Assembly: GCF_009727055.1 (NCBI RefSeq)
Contig: NC_052350.1
Span: forward strand, 29,848,208 to 29,912,207
DNA length: 64,000 nucleotides
Direction of reading: 5' to 3'
Origin: Benincasa hispida
Taxonomy: Eukaryota; Streptophyta; Magnoliopsida; Cucurbitales; Cucurbitaceae
Below the pieces are notes generated by a model. The model was not told where the DNA came from. It saw only the letters and a list, made by a program, of their open reading frames with translations, and made no database searches. Positions 21,474 to 31,500 of the stretch are shown in pieces; the first letter of the stretch is position 1, and the number at the start of each line of letters is the position of its first letter. Both the position numbers and the translations under genes were made by a program.

Positions 21474-21990
21474 TCATCCCAGTATGGAGAAATTGCTAAC
21501 TTTGGTATTCATTCATTTTGTCTTTACAAAATTGATATAGCTAGAAGCAGAACAAGAAAGAGAAAAGTAAAACAAAAGAGAATTAAAATAATAATACACC
21601 GAAGGGTTGAAGAAAGAACCCAAAACAGAGTACCCAGAAAGAAACTAGCATAAAAGCACCAGTAATTTAAACGACTTCCAAAATCAGTATGATCATATGA
21701 ATATGTAAAAACTAGCTAGAGTTGGTTCAAAAGGGAAAGCTAAAACAATAAACAAAAAGGAATTAAATAAAATCAAAACCCAGAAAGAAACCAACAATCC
21801 AAACTTACAGCATCAGATTGATCATCCCAATATACAAAAACTTGCTGACTTTGACTCATTCAAAGAGAAAGGTAAAACAACAAATAAACAAAAATCCAGC
21901 AAAGGGTTGAAAGAAAAGAATCCAAAACAGAGAACCCAGAAACAGACCAATATAAAAAAATCCAGCGATCCAACACAACTTAGAACATCA
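21474..21990. repeat. Three diverged tandem repeats in the intron
   Basis: Units begin near 21474, 21688 and 21821 with TCATCCCAGTATG, GATCATATGAATATG and GATCATCCCAATATAC. They continue through 'aacttgctgactttg'-like, 'aaagtaaaacaa' and 'acagagtacccagaaa'-like phrases and end in 'aaaatcagt', 'gcatcagat' and 'aacatcaat'. Unit length varies from about 130 to 210 bases because of indels. The three copies suggest old local duplication within the intron. Confidence 0.5.
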
Positions 21991-22038
21991 ATTTAACTCT
22001 TCAAATGATAAAAATGAAGAACAAGAAGTAATTAATAC

Positions 22039-22150
22039 CTGGAGGCCATTTTGGAAGGGTTGAAGGCAAAGTGAAGGGTTGAGGCTCAGAAAGGCAAAAA
22101 TCTAAAGGATCAACGACGCCATTCCAACACCAACACTCCCAACCAAACAT
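22039..22150 (-). CDS. DUF946 / Vps62-like protein, exon 1 (start of protein)
   Basis: The minus-strand ATG at 22150 opens a 37-codon exon beginning MFGWECWCWNGV and ending TLPKWPP, followed by one base of the next codon and a GT donor (CCAG|GTATTA). The N-terminal MFGWECWCW and PxPF.LP..LP.WPxG pattern is characteristic of DUF946 proteins and fits directly onto GKGFSTGRISLGE of exon 2. Exon lengths 112 and 1556 add to 1668 bases, giving 555 residues plus stop, the usual family length. The exon is too short to show up as an ORF and was found by looking for the missing N-terminus. Confidence 0.9.
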
Positions 22151-22500
22151 TCTTCACTGATCCTCTTCAAAACCCTTCAAAGCGCCCCCCAAAAAAAGAA
22201 AAAGAATTGCGACCAAACCCACAAAGATTCTTCAATAAACTTTGCTTATCCTTCTTTCCTCTTCCCAATTCCTCTGCTATTTTCGAGGAATACCCATATG
22301 GCTCAGAAACAGAGAGAACAAAAGGAGAAAAGAGAGATTGCCCTTCTCCAACGAAATTGTTCTTCTTCTTTTCTGAATTTGATGGAGCTGAAAATATTTG
22401 AAAAACTGTGCCCAGATACTCTGAGTTTAAAAGGAGTTGGTTCAATTTAATCCATTATTTATTGCCACCCCTTTTCTTATATATATATAAATATACATNT
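22151..22500 (-). promoter_or_regulatory. 5' UTR and probable promoter of the Vps62-like gene
   Basis: Upstream of the ATG on the minus strand lie about 300 bases rich in short purine and pyrimidine runs, which would suit a plant 5' UTR. A TATATTTATATATATATA run at about 22478-22496 could supply a TATA box. Neither the transcription start nor the TATA role can be proven by eye. Short ORFs on both strands here are not conserved-looking. Confidence 0.4.
22499..22499. other. Ambiguous base (n)
   Basis: This is the only unresolved base in the window. It sits at the edge of an AT microsatellite and a pyrimidine run, where short-read consensus often fails. Confidence 0.95.
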
Positions 22501-24535
22501 CTTTTCTCTTTTTTTTTCTTTTTGGTAAAATTAAGATATTGATTTATGTTGTTTGTATTTCATTTCATTTTATTTTATGTAATTTTAATAGTTCCATATT
22601 AGTTTCGTTTTTAATTTATTTAAAAAAAACACATTTTAAAATTAGTTTTTATGAGAATCTATTTTATAAAAATTGTAAAAATATATTTATATACTATAAT
22701 AATTATTATTTAATTAATTTTAATAAAAATTAATCTTGAAGGACTAAATTTAAGATCTATTTAAAATTAGATAAATTAAAAACAAAAAAATATATGATTA
22801 AAATGATACTTTAAATTGATTTTGGGGAAGGGATATTCCATTTTTATACCTCATATTTTAGTTTTTATTTAATATTTATTATTTTTGGGTTTAATATGAA
22901 TGAAAGGATTCGAACCTTCAACCTTTTAAATAGTTCATCGAATTTTATGTTAGTTGTGTTGTTCACTTTTTTATTTATTTATTTTTAAAATTTCAGACAT
23001 GTGGATAGAATGTGACAGAGACCAAACCTTCCCTTCTACAAAAAGTTAGTGATTGACTTCTTTATTGGGTTAGGTTGATTTTATTTTTTAAAAAAATATT
23101 ATTTGACTTCTCATTAATTTGTGAATTAATAGAGACAATAATTAAGGTGTAACTTATTTCATTCAACTCTTAATCAGAACAATTCTATTTTTTTAAAAAA
23201 AGTGTCACACAACAAATTTTAATTGGTCATAAGTGTAACTCATACGACATCTAAGTATTTTCGTAATTAAGTGATAACTATTAATTTATAAAAATCCAAA
23301 ATTTTCCAATCTTTTCACCATCATATTAACTATGAACTCTCAAGTTTCATCTAATAGGGACCCTAAATTTTAATTAAATAAAATTTCGATATTCTACATT
23401 ATTTCACTATCTTGTAGCTCTATATACTCGTTAATTTCAATAATATAAAGTTTTGAACAAACATAGTTAGGTACAAATTGTCCCTTGAATAGCTTTGTCA
23501 AAAGTCATGAATTTTAACCAAAGTTATTTTTGGTCAAAAGCAATGTACTAATTAAAAATAAAAAAAAAAAAATAAAAAAAAAAAAAACTTGAGGACCCCA
23601 CATCTCGTAGCCATGGCACAAGAAACACAGAGAATAATTGTACAACCCCATCGACCGGAGTCATAAAAGGGAGAAAGCAATCAGAAAAATAGACCACAAG
23701 ATGATAAGCAAATGAGTGGCAATCATAAGGAAATAGTATAACCCTCAATAGAAAGGCAAACTAGCTGACCCTCCCAACCAAGAAGCAACATGAGCTTGAA
23801 CTACATAAAGAAATAGTATAAGAGTCGAGTGATAAAGAACCCTTGGACGTTGGATCTAAGAACCATGTTGAAAAACAAAACCCAAAAAACTTAACCCCAA
23901 AACTAATTTGCTCACAACCCCTAAGATAGGCTAGATAACAGATTTCTTAGACGATTTAATAAACCAAGGATTGGACAAAGTTTTACAACTCCTATTAATC
24001 CTTGATCTTCAAAGCACTCCACAAGCAAAATAGAACAACCCTCACCTGAATGCTCCAAATATTCATGCATTCTATCACAATGACACACAAGAAACAAGCT
24101 TAAAAGCTTTCAAAGGTTTAAAACCCAAAATTTTACATTTCTAAATCTTCTTCTCTTTTCTAAATGTTAAAATTACGTCACTATTTAAATTAAATGAAAA
24201 TACACTATAAAAGAATACAACCTTTCATCTATCAACTAAATACATGAATGTTCAATAAATGCATATACATAACTTAAATATATACACAAGATATTAATAA
24301 TGTGAATGAATATGAATTTTCAGAATAATTGTATCTCTTGGTGGCTTTGATGCTCGAAAGGATATAACTCTTCAACTCTAATTGGAAACTTAGCTTGGAA
24401 ATAACCCATTTAATGCTTTAGCTAATCATACCAATTATTTCTTTATCACTGAGAAGAGTGGGAAGCCCTCCCATAATGACAGTGATTTTGCTCCTGCTAG
24501 TGAAATAGATCAAAGCACACCATAAAAGACGATAA
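22501..24535. other. Intergenic AT-rich DNA
   Basis: No gene is supported. Notable items are a tRNA B-box-like phrase on the minus strand (GGTTCGAATCC, about 22906-22918) without a matching tRNA fold, an A-run at about 23556-23587, and an 'aagaaatagtata' phrase occurring twice (about 23729 and 23807). Confidence 0.5.
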
Positions 24536-24540
24536 AATTT

Positions 24541-24702
24541 TGTACCATACAAATGTATTATTTTAGCAAAAGCTTAGCTCTAAAGTTGTTTTTCTTTGAA
24601 ATTTTCTCAACATTGTACCATTGAAATATTTTATTTTAGCAAACGTTTAGTTCTATTGTTGTTTTTTGTTAAAATTTTAACGACTTTGTACCATACAAAT
24701 GT
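24541..24702. repeat. Tandem repeat, period 73 bp, about 2.2 copies
   Basis: TGTACCAT recurs at 24541, 24614 and 24687. The full units share 'atttta(t)tttagcaaa', 'gctta/gttta', 'ttgtt' and a closing 'aacattg/cgacttt'. The third copy is cut after 'acaaatgtgac', where an LTR-like 'gtgacatcccgaattt' begins. Confidence 0.7.
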
Positions 24703-26319
24703 GACATCCCGAATTTCACAAATATTTTATTTTTGAAAAGCCATACAAAAATACTTTTTTTAATAAATTTTCAAACGAAAACTTGTTAGAAGCTAGTTGG
24801 GAATTGAAACAATTTTTCAAATTAAAAGTTAAGATTATAGCACTTATCAAAACTGAAAGAACACCACCATCATGGACGACCAGTGTTGTCATTATAGACT
24901 GCCCTCACTCCATTTTGCTTCAATTTTTTTGTTGTCGCCTTTTTGTTATTCTAAAAAGCACTTATCTAAGTTTGGGAGAAATTTACTAATAAATAAAAGT
25001 TGATACAATTTGATAAGTTTATTGGTAAATTTTATTTTTTTTCCAATTTTTAAAAATAATTATTTAATTGAAAATTAAATAGGATAAACATTTTTCTCCT
25101 TCTTAGAGGAAAAAAATATTTTTTTTATTCGTTTAATCAATGACCAATAATAATGTCACCAATAAACGTCTAAAAGCATGTTTAGTTTTGGTTAATTGAT
25201 TAATTAAAAAAAATGAAATTACTCTAGGTTGATTCATTTTAGTACTTTAATTTTAGAAGTTCTATTTATTATTATTATTATTATTTGAAAGGTATTTTAA
25301 TTAAAATGTGGGGGGAATTGAATCTCAAATCTTGAGGTCGATAGTATAAACACTATGTCAATTGAACTACACTCTTATTCTATTTAAATCAAAATTTTAA
25401 GATAATCTTAAATATATATATATAGACTAAAATATATCGTTATTTCACGATAGAAAAAACATAAACAATATTTCACAATAGAAAGTTTATCATTATAAAT
25501 TTTAGAGTATATTGACTACATTTTCTTTTTTATAACAATTCAATAACTATCCTTTTAAATTAATTTAGTTGAAAGAAATAAATTGTTACTTTTGCAAAAG
25601 TTTGAAACTAAAAGCGTTTAGTTTGTAAATAATCAAGAATGAGTATGGCAAATAAATTATAAAGATATATTTTTTTTTCATATAATATAACTATGCTCTC
25701 AAGCCAATATTTCGACTAAAATTTAGAATTCATACTTGGCATCTGTGGTCTGACATTCATTACAAATCAATGAATTCTTTCAACATGCTTTTGCTATATC
25801 TTTCAACATACTTTGGCTTTATCCTTGCATTTCTTTTAAACTAAACAAACTTAACTTTGTAGTTTTAATGATTGAGCCACCAAAAACAAGATACACTTTA
25901 TTGATATAGGAAGTAGCTAATAATTTTTTCAAAGTTTTTTTAATTATGTTTTTTATATCTTCATGATCTCTCATTTCAGATTTGAGTTCAATTCATTCAT
26001 GTACCTCTTTTGAAATTGGTCATTACAATTCAACAATATGTTAGGTAGTTGAACTGAGCTTAAGGTAGCATCATTTACTTCATTAAAAAAAATAATTATA
26101 TGAACTAAAATGTTTTTTTTTTTTTTTTTTTTGTAAGTTTTGAGGAATAAAATAGACATTTTGAAATGGATGAAAATGAAACAAACACATATAATTTGAC
26201 AAAGAAAATAATTTTAATTTTTAGCACTAATGTTTAAAGATAAATCTAAGTTCATTAAAATAAATTTATTTAGTATAACAAATGTAGATGGGATTTAAAT
26301 CTCCCATACTTATCAAGTA
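24703..26319. other. Intergenic AT-rich DNA
   Basis: It starts with 'tgacatcccgaattt', which resembles the start of gypsy LTRs, but no element can be followed. A tRNA-like or SINE-like phrase ('cttgaggtcgatagtataaac...ttgaactacactc') lies at about 25328-25375. T- and A-runs occur at 25670 and 26110. No coding sequence is seen. Confidence 0.4.
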
Positions 26320-26536
26320 GGGTTGTTTTTAAATATAGAAAAATAAACTAAAATATTTACAAAATATAGCAAAATTTTAGAACTATTAATGATAGAAGCT
26401 GATACTGATAGACTTCTATCAGTGTCTGTCAATTGATAGACACTAATAGAAGCCTATCAGTGTCTATTGATAGTTCTAAAATTTTGCTATATCTTGTAAA
26501 TATTTTCAATAGTTGTACCATTTGAAATAATTTCCA
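26320..26536. mobile_element. Mutator-like foldback MITE, copy 2 (217 bp)
   Basis: It is the same family as 16901-17135 in the same orientation: 'gggttgtttttaaatatag' at the left, 'aaaatatttacaaaatatag' inside, a GATAG/CTATC core, and 'ttgaaataatttcca' at the right. Flanks are TATCAAGTA (26311-26319) and TATTAAGTA (26537-26545), a 9-bp duplication with one change. Confidence 0.8.
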
Positions 26537-26726
26537 TATTAAGTATTGCTCAACTATCCTCATTTAGTGAAATTTATTTATTATAGGGCTAGTTGCATAA
26601 ATAGAATTCAATCCCAAAATAATAGAATATGTAGTACAAGGATAAAATAATTGCACATATAGATCAAAAAATAGTAAAAGACTAAAAAACTCATGCCTAG
26701 CCACCATTTTACTCGTTTCTTTCTAG

Positions 26727-26867
26727 TTTTCTCAAATTAAAAGCTATCATTGATAGGAGCTATCGGTGATAGTCACTGATAGCTGCTATCAGCTTCTATT
26801 GCTGATAGCTTTTGTCAATTGCTATTGATGATAGTTGCTATCAACGATAGCTTTCAATTTGAGAAAA
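26727..26867. repeat. Short foldback with CTATC/GATAG arms (141 bp)
   Basis: The left arm TTTTCTCAAATTAAAAGCTA (26727-26746, continuing to 26756) is mirrored by the right arm ending ...AGCTTTCAATTTGAGAAAA (26838-26867), with two or three mismatches in 30. The loop repeats GATAG/CTATC palindromes. Its arms differ from those of the MITE family at 16901, 26320 and 28455, though the core motif is shared. No clear target duplication was found. Confidence 0.6.
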
Positions 26868-26939
26868 ATTAATACAATCTTAAAATATTAGCTTGTAATT
26901 TGCTATCAATTATCAGTAGCTATCATTGATTCACATTCT

Positions 26940-27245
26940 TCAATTGGAGTAAACTCGATATATAGATATCACCTAAGTTCTATCACCGATATCACTAACA
27001 TCACTCATATTGTGGTTATCAGTGATAGCTTCTTTCACCGATAACATCATTGATAAGATGCTATCAATGATTTCACTGATACCATGTTATCAGTAATAAT
27101 CCTCTATCACCGATAACGTGCTATCAGGTAGCTTCTATCACCGATATCATGCTATCGGATAGCTTCTATCATCAATAACATGTTATTAGTATTAGCTTCT
27201 TTCACCGGTACCATGCTATCAGTAGTAGCTCGTATCAATCATAGC
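26940..27245. repeat. Degenerate tandem array with 31-34-bp unit (CCGATA...GCTATCAG...TTCTATCA)
   Basis: Successive units read like CCGATAACGTGCTATCAG followed by GTAGCTTCTATCA, with borders near 27038, 27073, 27109, 27141, 27172 and 27205. Each holds an internal CTATC/GATAG inverted pair. Further scattered copies reach 27530. The array shares its core palindrome with the foldback elements on both sides. Confidence 0.65.
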
Positions 27246-27655
27246 CACCGAACACCTTTTTGCCCCTTTCTTGTCCTTCCCAAAAAATTATAAGTCCCTT
27301 TTCTTTTCGATGATAGCTTCTATCACTGATAAATATGCTATTAGTGATAACTTCTAAACATTCCACTTATATTTTAGTTCGAGATTCAACTTTATTAATT
27401 AAATTCACTAAGTTGGCTATCAATGATAGATTTCTATAAGTGGCTATTAACTATGAAAATATAATTAAAGATTAAGCTATTAGTGATAGAAAATATTAGT
27501 TACTATCACTGATAGACTTTCATTTGCTACTTATATTTATTATTTGCTTAATAATCAAAGATGATTGACTTGTTGGTGTTAAGTCACTTATGAATTGAGT
27601 ACTTTTAAATCTTGGGTACGAAACTCAACCTCATAATTCTTGTGAAAAAAAGGGG

Positions 27656-28300
27656 AAGAAGAAAAAAATTTAAATAATAGAAAGAAAATTTTTAAAAATA
27701 AGAGAAAAAGAAGGATAAAAAACTAAAGAAAGGAAAGATTAAATAGAAAAAAGGAAGCAAAAACCAGATAAATGAAAGAAAAATTTTTTTAAAAAAAAAG
27801 AAAGAGAAAACAAAAAATCGGAGAAAGAAAATAAAATAAAATAATAAAAAAAGAAAAAGGAAGAAGTAAAAATTGGAGAAATGAAAGAAAAAAAAAGAAT
27901 AAGCAAAAATGGAAGAAAAAAAGGAAATTTTTTTTTAAAAAAAAAAAGAAGAGAAAAAGAAGAAGAAAATGAAAGAAAATAAAAAAAAATAAAGGAAAAA
28001 AAAGGGAAAAAGAAGGAAATGAAAGAAAATATAAAATAAAGAAAAGAAGCAAAAATCGGATAAAGTGAAAGAAAATAAAAAAAAATAAAGAAAAGAAGCA
28101 AAAATCGGATAAAAGAAAGAATTAAAAAAAAAAAAAAAGGAACCAGCAAAAATTGGAAAAAGAAAATGAAAAAAATGAAAAAAAAAAAAAAGAATGGAAG
28201 AAGCAAAAATTGAAGAAAAGAAATAAAATAAAAAGAGTAAAAAAAAGTGTGCAACAAGACAAGACAAAAGAGGACGAAATTGGAAATTAAAAAAATCAAA
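27656..28300. repeat. Purine tract (about 640 bp) with periodic AGCAAAAATCGGA units
   Basis: The plus strand is almost entirely A and G. Within it the phrase GCAAAAAT(C/T)GGA(T/G)AAA or close variants recurs near 27757, 27815, 27867, 27903, 28048, 28097, 28146 and 28200, spaced mostly 49-58 bases. Complementary-strand frames full of Phe and Leu are composition artefacts. A long homopurine run can form triplex DNA, but that is inference. Confidence 0.75.
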
Positions 28301-28454
28301 GTTTGACTAATCAACTCATATATATTTGTAAATATTTTAAAAATGTAATATATTTTTATATTTTTTTCTCTTATTCTACTATCTATTACAGATATCCTTT
28401 ATTATAAAGGTCTTTCAAATTTTTTTCGAAAATATAATAGTCACATTATTTATC

Positions 28455-28657
28455 GGTAATTGTTCTAAATGATAAAATTATTGAAAATTTTTAAGAATAA
28501 CAAAATGTTGCTGTCTATTAGCAATAGACCGTGATAAAAATATATCACCGAAATCGATAAATGTTTATTACTATTTATCACTAATGGATAGATTGTTTGT
28601 GATATTTTGTTATATTTATAAATGAATTAATTCATTTTTTAAATTTAAAAACAGCTC
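28455..28657. mobile_element. Mutator-like foldback MITE, copy 3 (203 bp, inverted)
   Basis: It is oriented opposite to copies 1 and 2: it starts GGTAATTGTTCTAAATGATAA and ends TTTAAATTTAAAAACAGCTC. Flanks are TTATTTATC (28446-28454) and TAATTTATC (28658-28666), matching in 8 of 9. It is the most diverged copy; its core retains 'gtctatta' and 'tatcac' pieces. Confidence 0.65.
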
Positions 28658-28666
28658 TAATTTATC

Positions 28667-29275
28667 ATAATCTCTCGATATTATATTATAGGCGTAACGG
28701 TTTTTTATCTTTTATTTTTTTCCCTTAACAAAAAATTGAGTAAAAGCGTAAAGGTTGAAGGTGGAGTGCAAATGCAGGCTAGCGGTCGGATGACAAGACG
28801 ATGTCTTGCTTTTCCTTCATAAAAGATTCTTAAATTAATTCCTGAAATTTCTTTTATTTTTTTCCACTTTTTGAAGAGAAATTTCTTTTAGGTTAAGTGG
28901 CAAGTTTACGCTAATACCATAGTATAAATTTAATATGAATTTGTACTATCAACTTTAAAATTCAATGTTCGATCTTTCTGTCCCACATATTATTATAAAA
29001 AAAATGTAAGTTTACTTTTTAAACTTTTGAGTTTGTATCATCATAGACTTTTAAAAAGTGTCTTAATATTCTCTTATTTTTATTTTTTTTCTATAATGTT
29101 TAAACTTTATGGAAGCGTTTGGGATATGAAGTGAAATTATTTAGTCTGGAGAGTTGTTCAGTCGTTGAACCACTCTATGAGGAGTTAATAAATCATAGAA
29201 ATTAGTGTTTTTCAATTATGGGGTTACATACTCTTTGTCCCAAAAAGAGTCAGACGTCAATCTAACTTATTATCT
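28667..29275. other. Intergenic DNA, no gene seen
   Basis: AT-rich sequence with a SINE-like or tRNA-like phrase at about 28890-28985 ('gttaagtggcaagtttacg' and 'gttcgatctttctgtccc'). No reading frame of interest. Confidence 0.4.
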
Positions 29276-29277
29276 AT

Positions 29278-29476
29278 CTTCATTTGATAACCATTTGATT
29301 TTTTATTTGTAAGAATTAAGCTTATAAATACTATTTTACTATACTATGAGTTAAATATTTTGTCATCCACATTTTAAAAATACTTTAAAAAGCCAAACAA
29401 GGTTTTGAAAAATTAAAAAAGTTATTTTATTTTTAAAAGTTGACTAGAAATTCAAGTGTTTATTTAACAAAGATGA
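29278..29476. mobile_element. hAT-like MITE, left part only
   Basis: The end CATTTGATAACCATTTGATT at about 29280 matches the inverted end of the intron MITE at 20574-20866. The interior ends where a gypsy LTR begins at 29477, so the right end of the MITE was displaced or lost. Confidence 0.5.
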
Positions 29477-30666
29477 TGTAACAACCCAATTTTTTTTGGT
29501 AATTTTTTTATTTAATTATCTTAAGTTATTTAGATGTTATTTTGTGTTTTGAGGCTAAAATTGAATTTATTTGGGATAAGTTAATTAAATTTAAATTCAA
29601 TTAGAGGAAGTTTATTCCAATTTAGAGAAGATTTGAAATTTTGGATATATTTGAGGTGGATCAAGTGATTTGGAGATAGTTAAAGGATTTTCACTCTTAC
29701 TGAACCGGCCTTCAAGACGAAAGGAACGAAAGCTCGATGAGTATGCTACTTCCAAAATTGTCGGGAATAAAGGATTTGGGAATTTAAATTTAAGTTAAGG
29801 TGAATTTAAATTTTTTTCATTTTTAATTTAATTTAGAAATTTGAATTAAAATTAGGAAACTTATAAATTGTTTATAATTTGGAGAAGAAAATAAATTTAA
29901 ATGAATTTTTATAGATAATTGGTTTAAATTGTTGGCAAAAAGGATTGGGATTTAAAATTTAAGAAGATTTTGGTATGTAGAATTAGAGAGAGAAAAGGAA
30001 AGGATTTTGAATATTATATATATGTTTATATATTTTCTCTTAGGATTAAGTTAAAAGTGGAAAAAAAAAAAGATAGAAAAAAAAATCCTTCTCTTCACGT
30101 GTTCGAAGACGTGAGGAACCCTAGACCCATCTCTCTCTCTCTCTTCTCTTCATGCATTCAAGAATATTTTAGTATGTGAAGTCATGATACCTAAACTCAG
30201 GGTAAAAAGGAAGGTTAGAAGAGAGGTTCAAGACCCCCAAGTGCAGGATCCACGAGTCCAGGACCCTTTTGCGTCGGGAGTGTAGAAGGATGGAGTCTGT
30301 GGATGTCAAAATGTTCCAATAGTTCCGAACCGACTTGGGGCCCAAGTTGATGAGGAGGTAATGGCAACATGAATTGAGGAACCTGTTACATCATCCTTGA
30401 TGGGAAAGATACAAGAACTAATCCGTAGTGTAGTGGCGAAGCAGATAGGTCAAACGAATCAGACTCAGCAAGAACCAATACTACAAATGCAGGTGTAACC
30501 GACCTAGCCCCAGAACCAGAATGTGCGAGACTTATCCCTTGAAGCTAAGCACTTAAGGGATTTCAGGAAATTCGACCCTCCTACCTTCGACGGATCGCCG
30601 AAGGATCCTAGAAGGTGGATATGTAGTTGTCTTCTATCGAAACAATCTTCCATTACATGAAGTATT
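29477..30666 (+). mobile_element. Ty3/gypsy element, 5' LTR and start of gag (truncated)
   Basis: The left end TGTAACAACCCAATTTTT is a common start of plant gypsy LTRs. The stretch around 30540-30660 decodes, with frameshifts, as gag: EAKHLRDFRKFDPPTFDGSP, then in a shifted frame LSSIETIFHYMK, typical of chromovirus-type gag. The primer site and inner LTR end are not clear. The element is cut at 30667 by a copia LTR and nothing beyond resembles its pol. Confidence 0.6.
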
Positions 30667-31500
30667 TGTTGGGTTGTATGTCCTAAAACTCGCAGTTTGT
30701 AAGATTAAACATATTCTATTTGCAATAAAGAAGTTATTAAAGTTTATTCAATAAAATTGTTATTGAATATGTAAAATTACACTAAATCCAATAAACTAAG
30801 ATCCATGACTATTACATGAACACTTGGACTTTATGTAGAGACATAAGAGTGGATCAAGTTCAAGTAGATAACTAAAACGGTCTATAGTATATAGATAAGG
30901 CTGGGTACCTTATTCTGGGACATTATTGGATACTACCCACTTTGTGTTTAGTACAAACAATGTGATCTTGAATCGTTCATGTGGAGACATGTGAGTGGAG
31001 GTGTCTTATGCAAATGGTTTGTATAAGATTGGACCAAGAAATAAGTTGCTATTACTTTATAACGTTGTTTACTGTTTAAGACTGACTATTTCAAAGCGAT
31101 GACCTAGGTAACTTGACCATAATTCTGAGCTAACCATGAACTCCTGTTTATTTTAAATTATCCTTAGATTTGGATGGGTGAGGGTTGGCTCAACAACATC
31201 AACTCAATAAGCCTCCCATTTCAGGGGTAAGACCGGGTAGATAGTTGGGGATATAGGGTACAATATGGAATTCACTCCTACCTGCTTTTAGGGATAGTAG
31301 AGAGATTATTCCCTTAAGTGCCTTGAACAAGGGCCCCACTCTCTCATTGGCCCGAGAGGGGCTTGGTTTGATGATTGGATCACAAACCAATTATTCATTA
31401 GAGGATTAGTGGGACTTGAGGAACAAGATGTAATCTTGAAGGTAAAATAACTTTTGATCCCACCGTTATTACGAACAACTAAATAATTGTATTTTGGTTA
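30667..31500 (+). mobile_element. Copia LTR A (fragment)
   Basis: It begins TGTTGGGTTGTATGTCCTAA, matching the LTR starts at 38375 and 57113, and follows the same landmarks: 'gagacataagagtggatcaa', 'ggctgggtaccttattctgg', 'acatgtgagtggaggtgtc', 'tttagggatagtagagag' and 'ttcattagaggattagtggg'. Homology fades near 31500, before the second half of the LTR. It lies in the gypsy gag. Confidence 0.75.

Larger units (their letters stand above)
20473..22038 (-). other. Intron of the Vps62-like gene (1566 bp, phase 1)
   Basis: The minus strand shows CCAG|GTATTAATT at the donor and TTTGTTCACTAG|GA at the acceptor, joining G to GA to make a Gly codon. It contains a hAT-like MITE (20574-20866), a GA-rich stretch (21010-21140) and three diverged tandem repeats (about 21474-21990). 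It interrupts the gene after codon 37. Confidence 0.85.

Noticed and set aside
22900..22990. Possible tRNA gene on the minus strand (GGTTCGAATCC B-box)
   Set aside because: No A-box, anticodon stem or acceptor pairing at suitable distance. It may be a tRNA-derived repeat remnant.
24703..24760. Gypsy LTR starting 'tgacatcccgaattt'
   Set aside because: The start resembles LTR ends, but no matching end, primer site or coding region follows.
27739..28314. 191-codon minus-strand ORF and two overlapping ones, rich in Phe and Leu
   Set aside because: They lie entirely in the homopurine tract. The amino acid composition follows from T-runs and no motif or codon structure suggests a protein.
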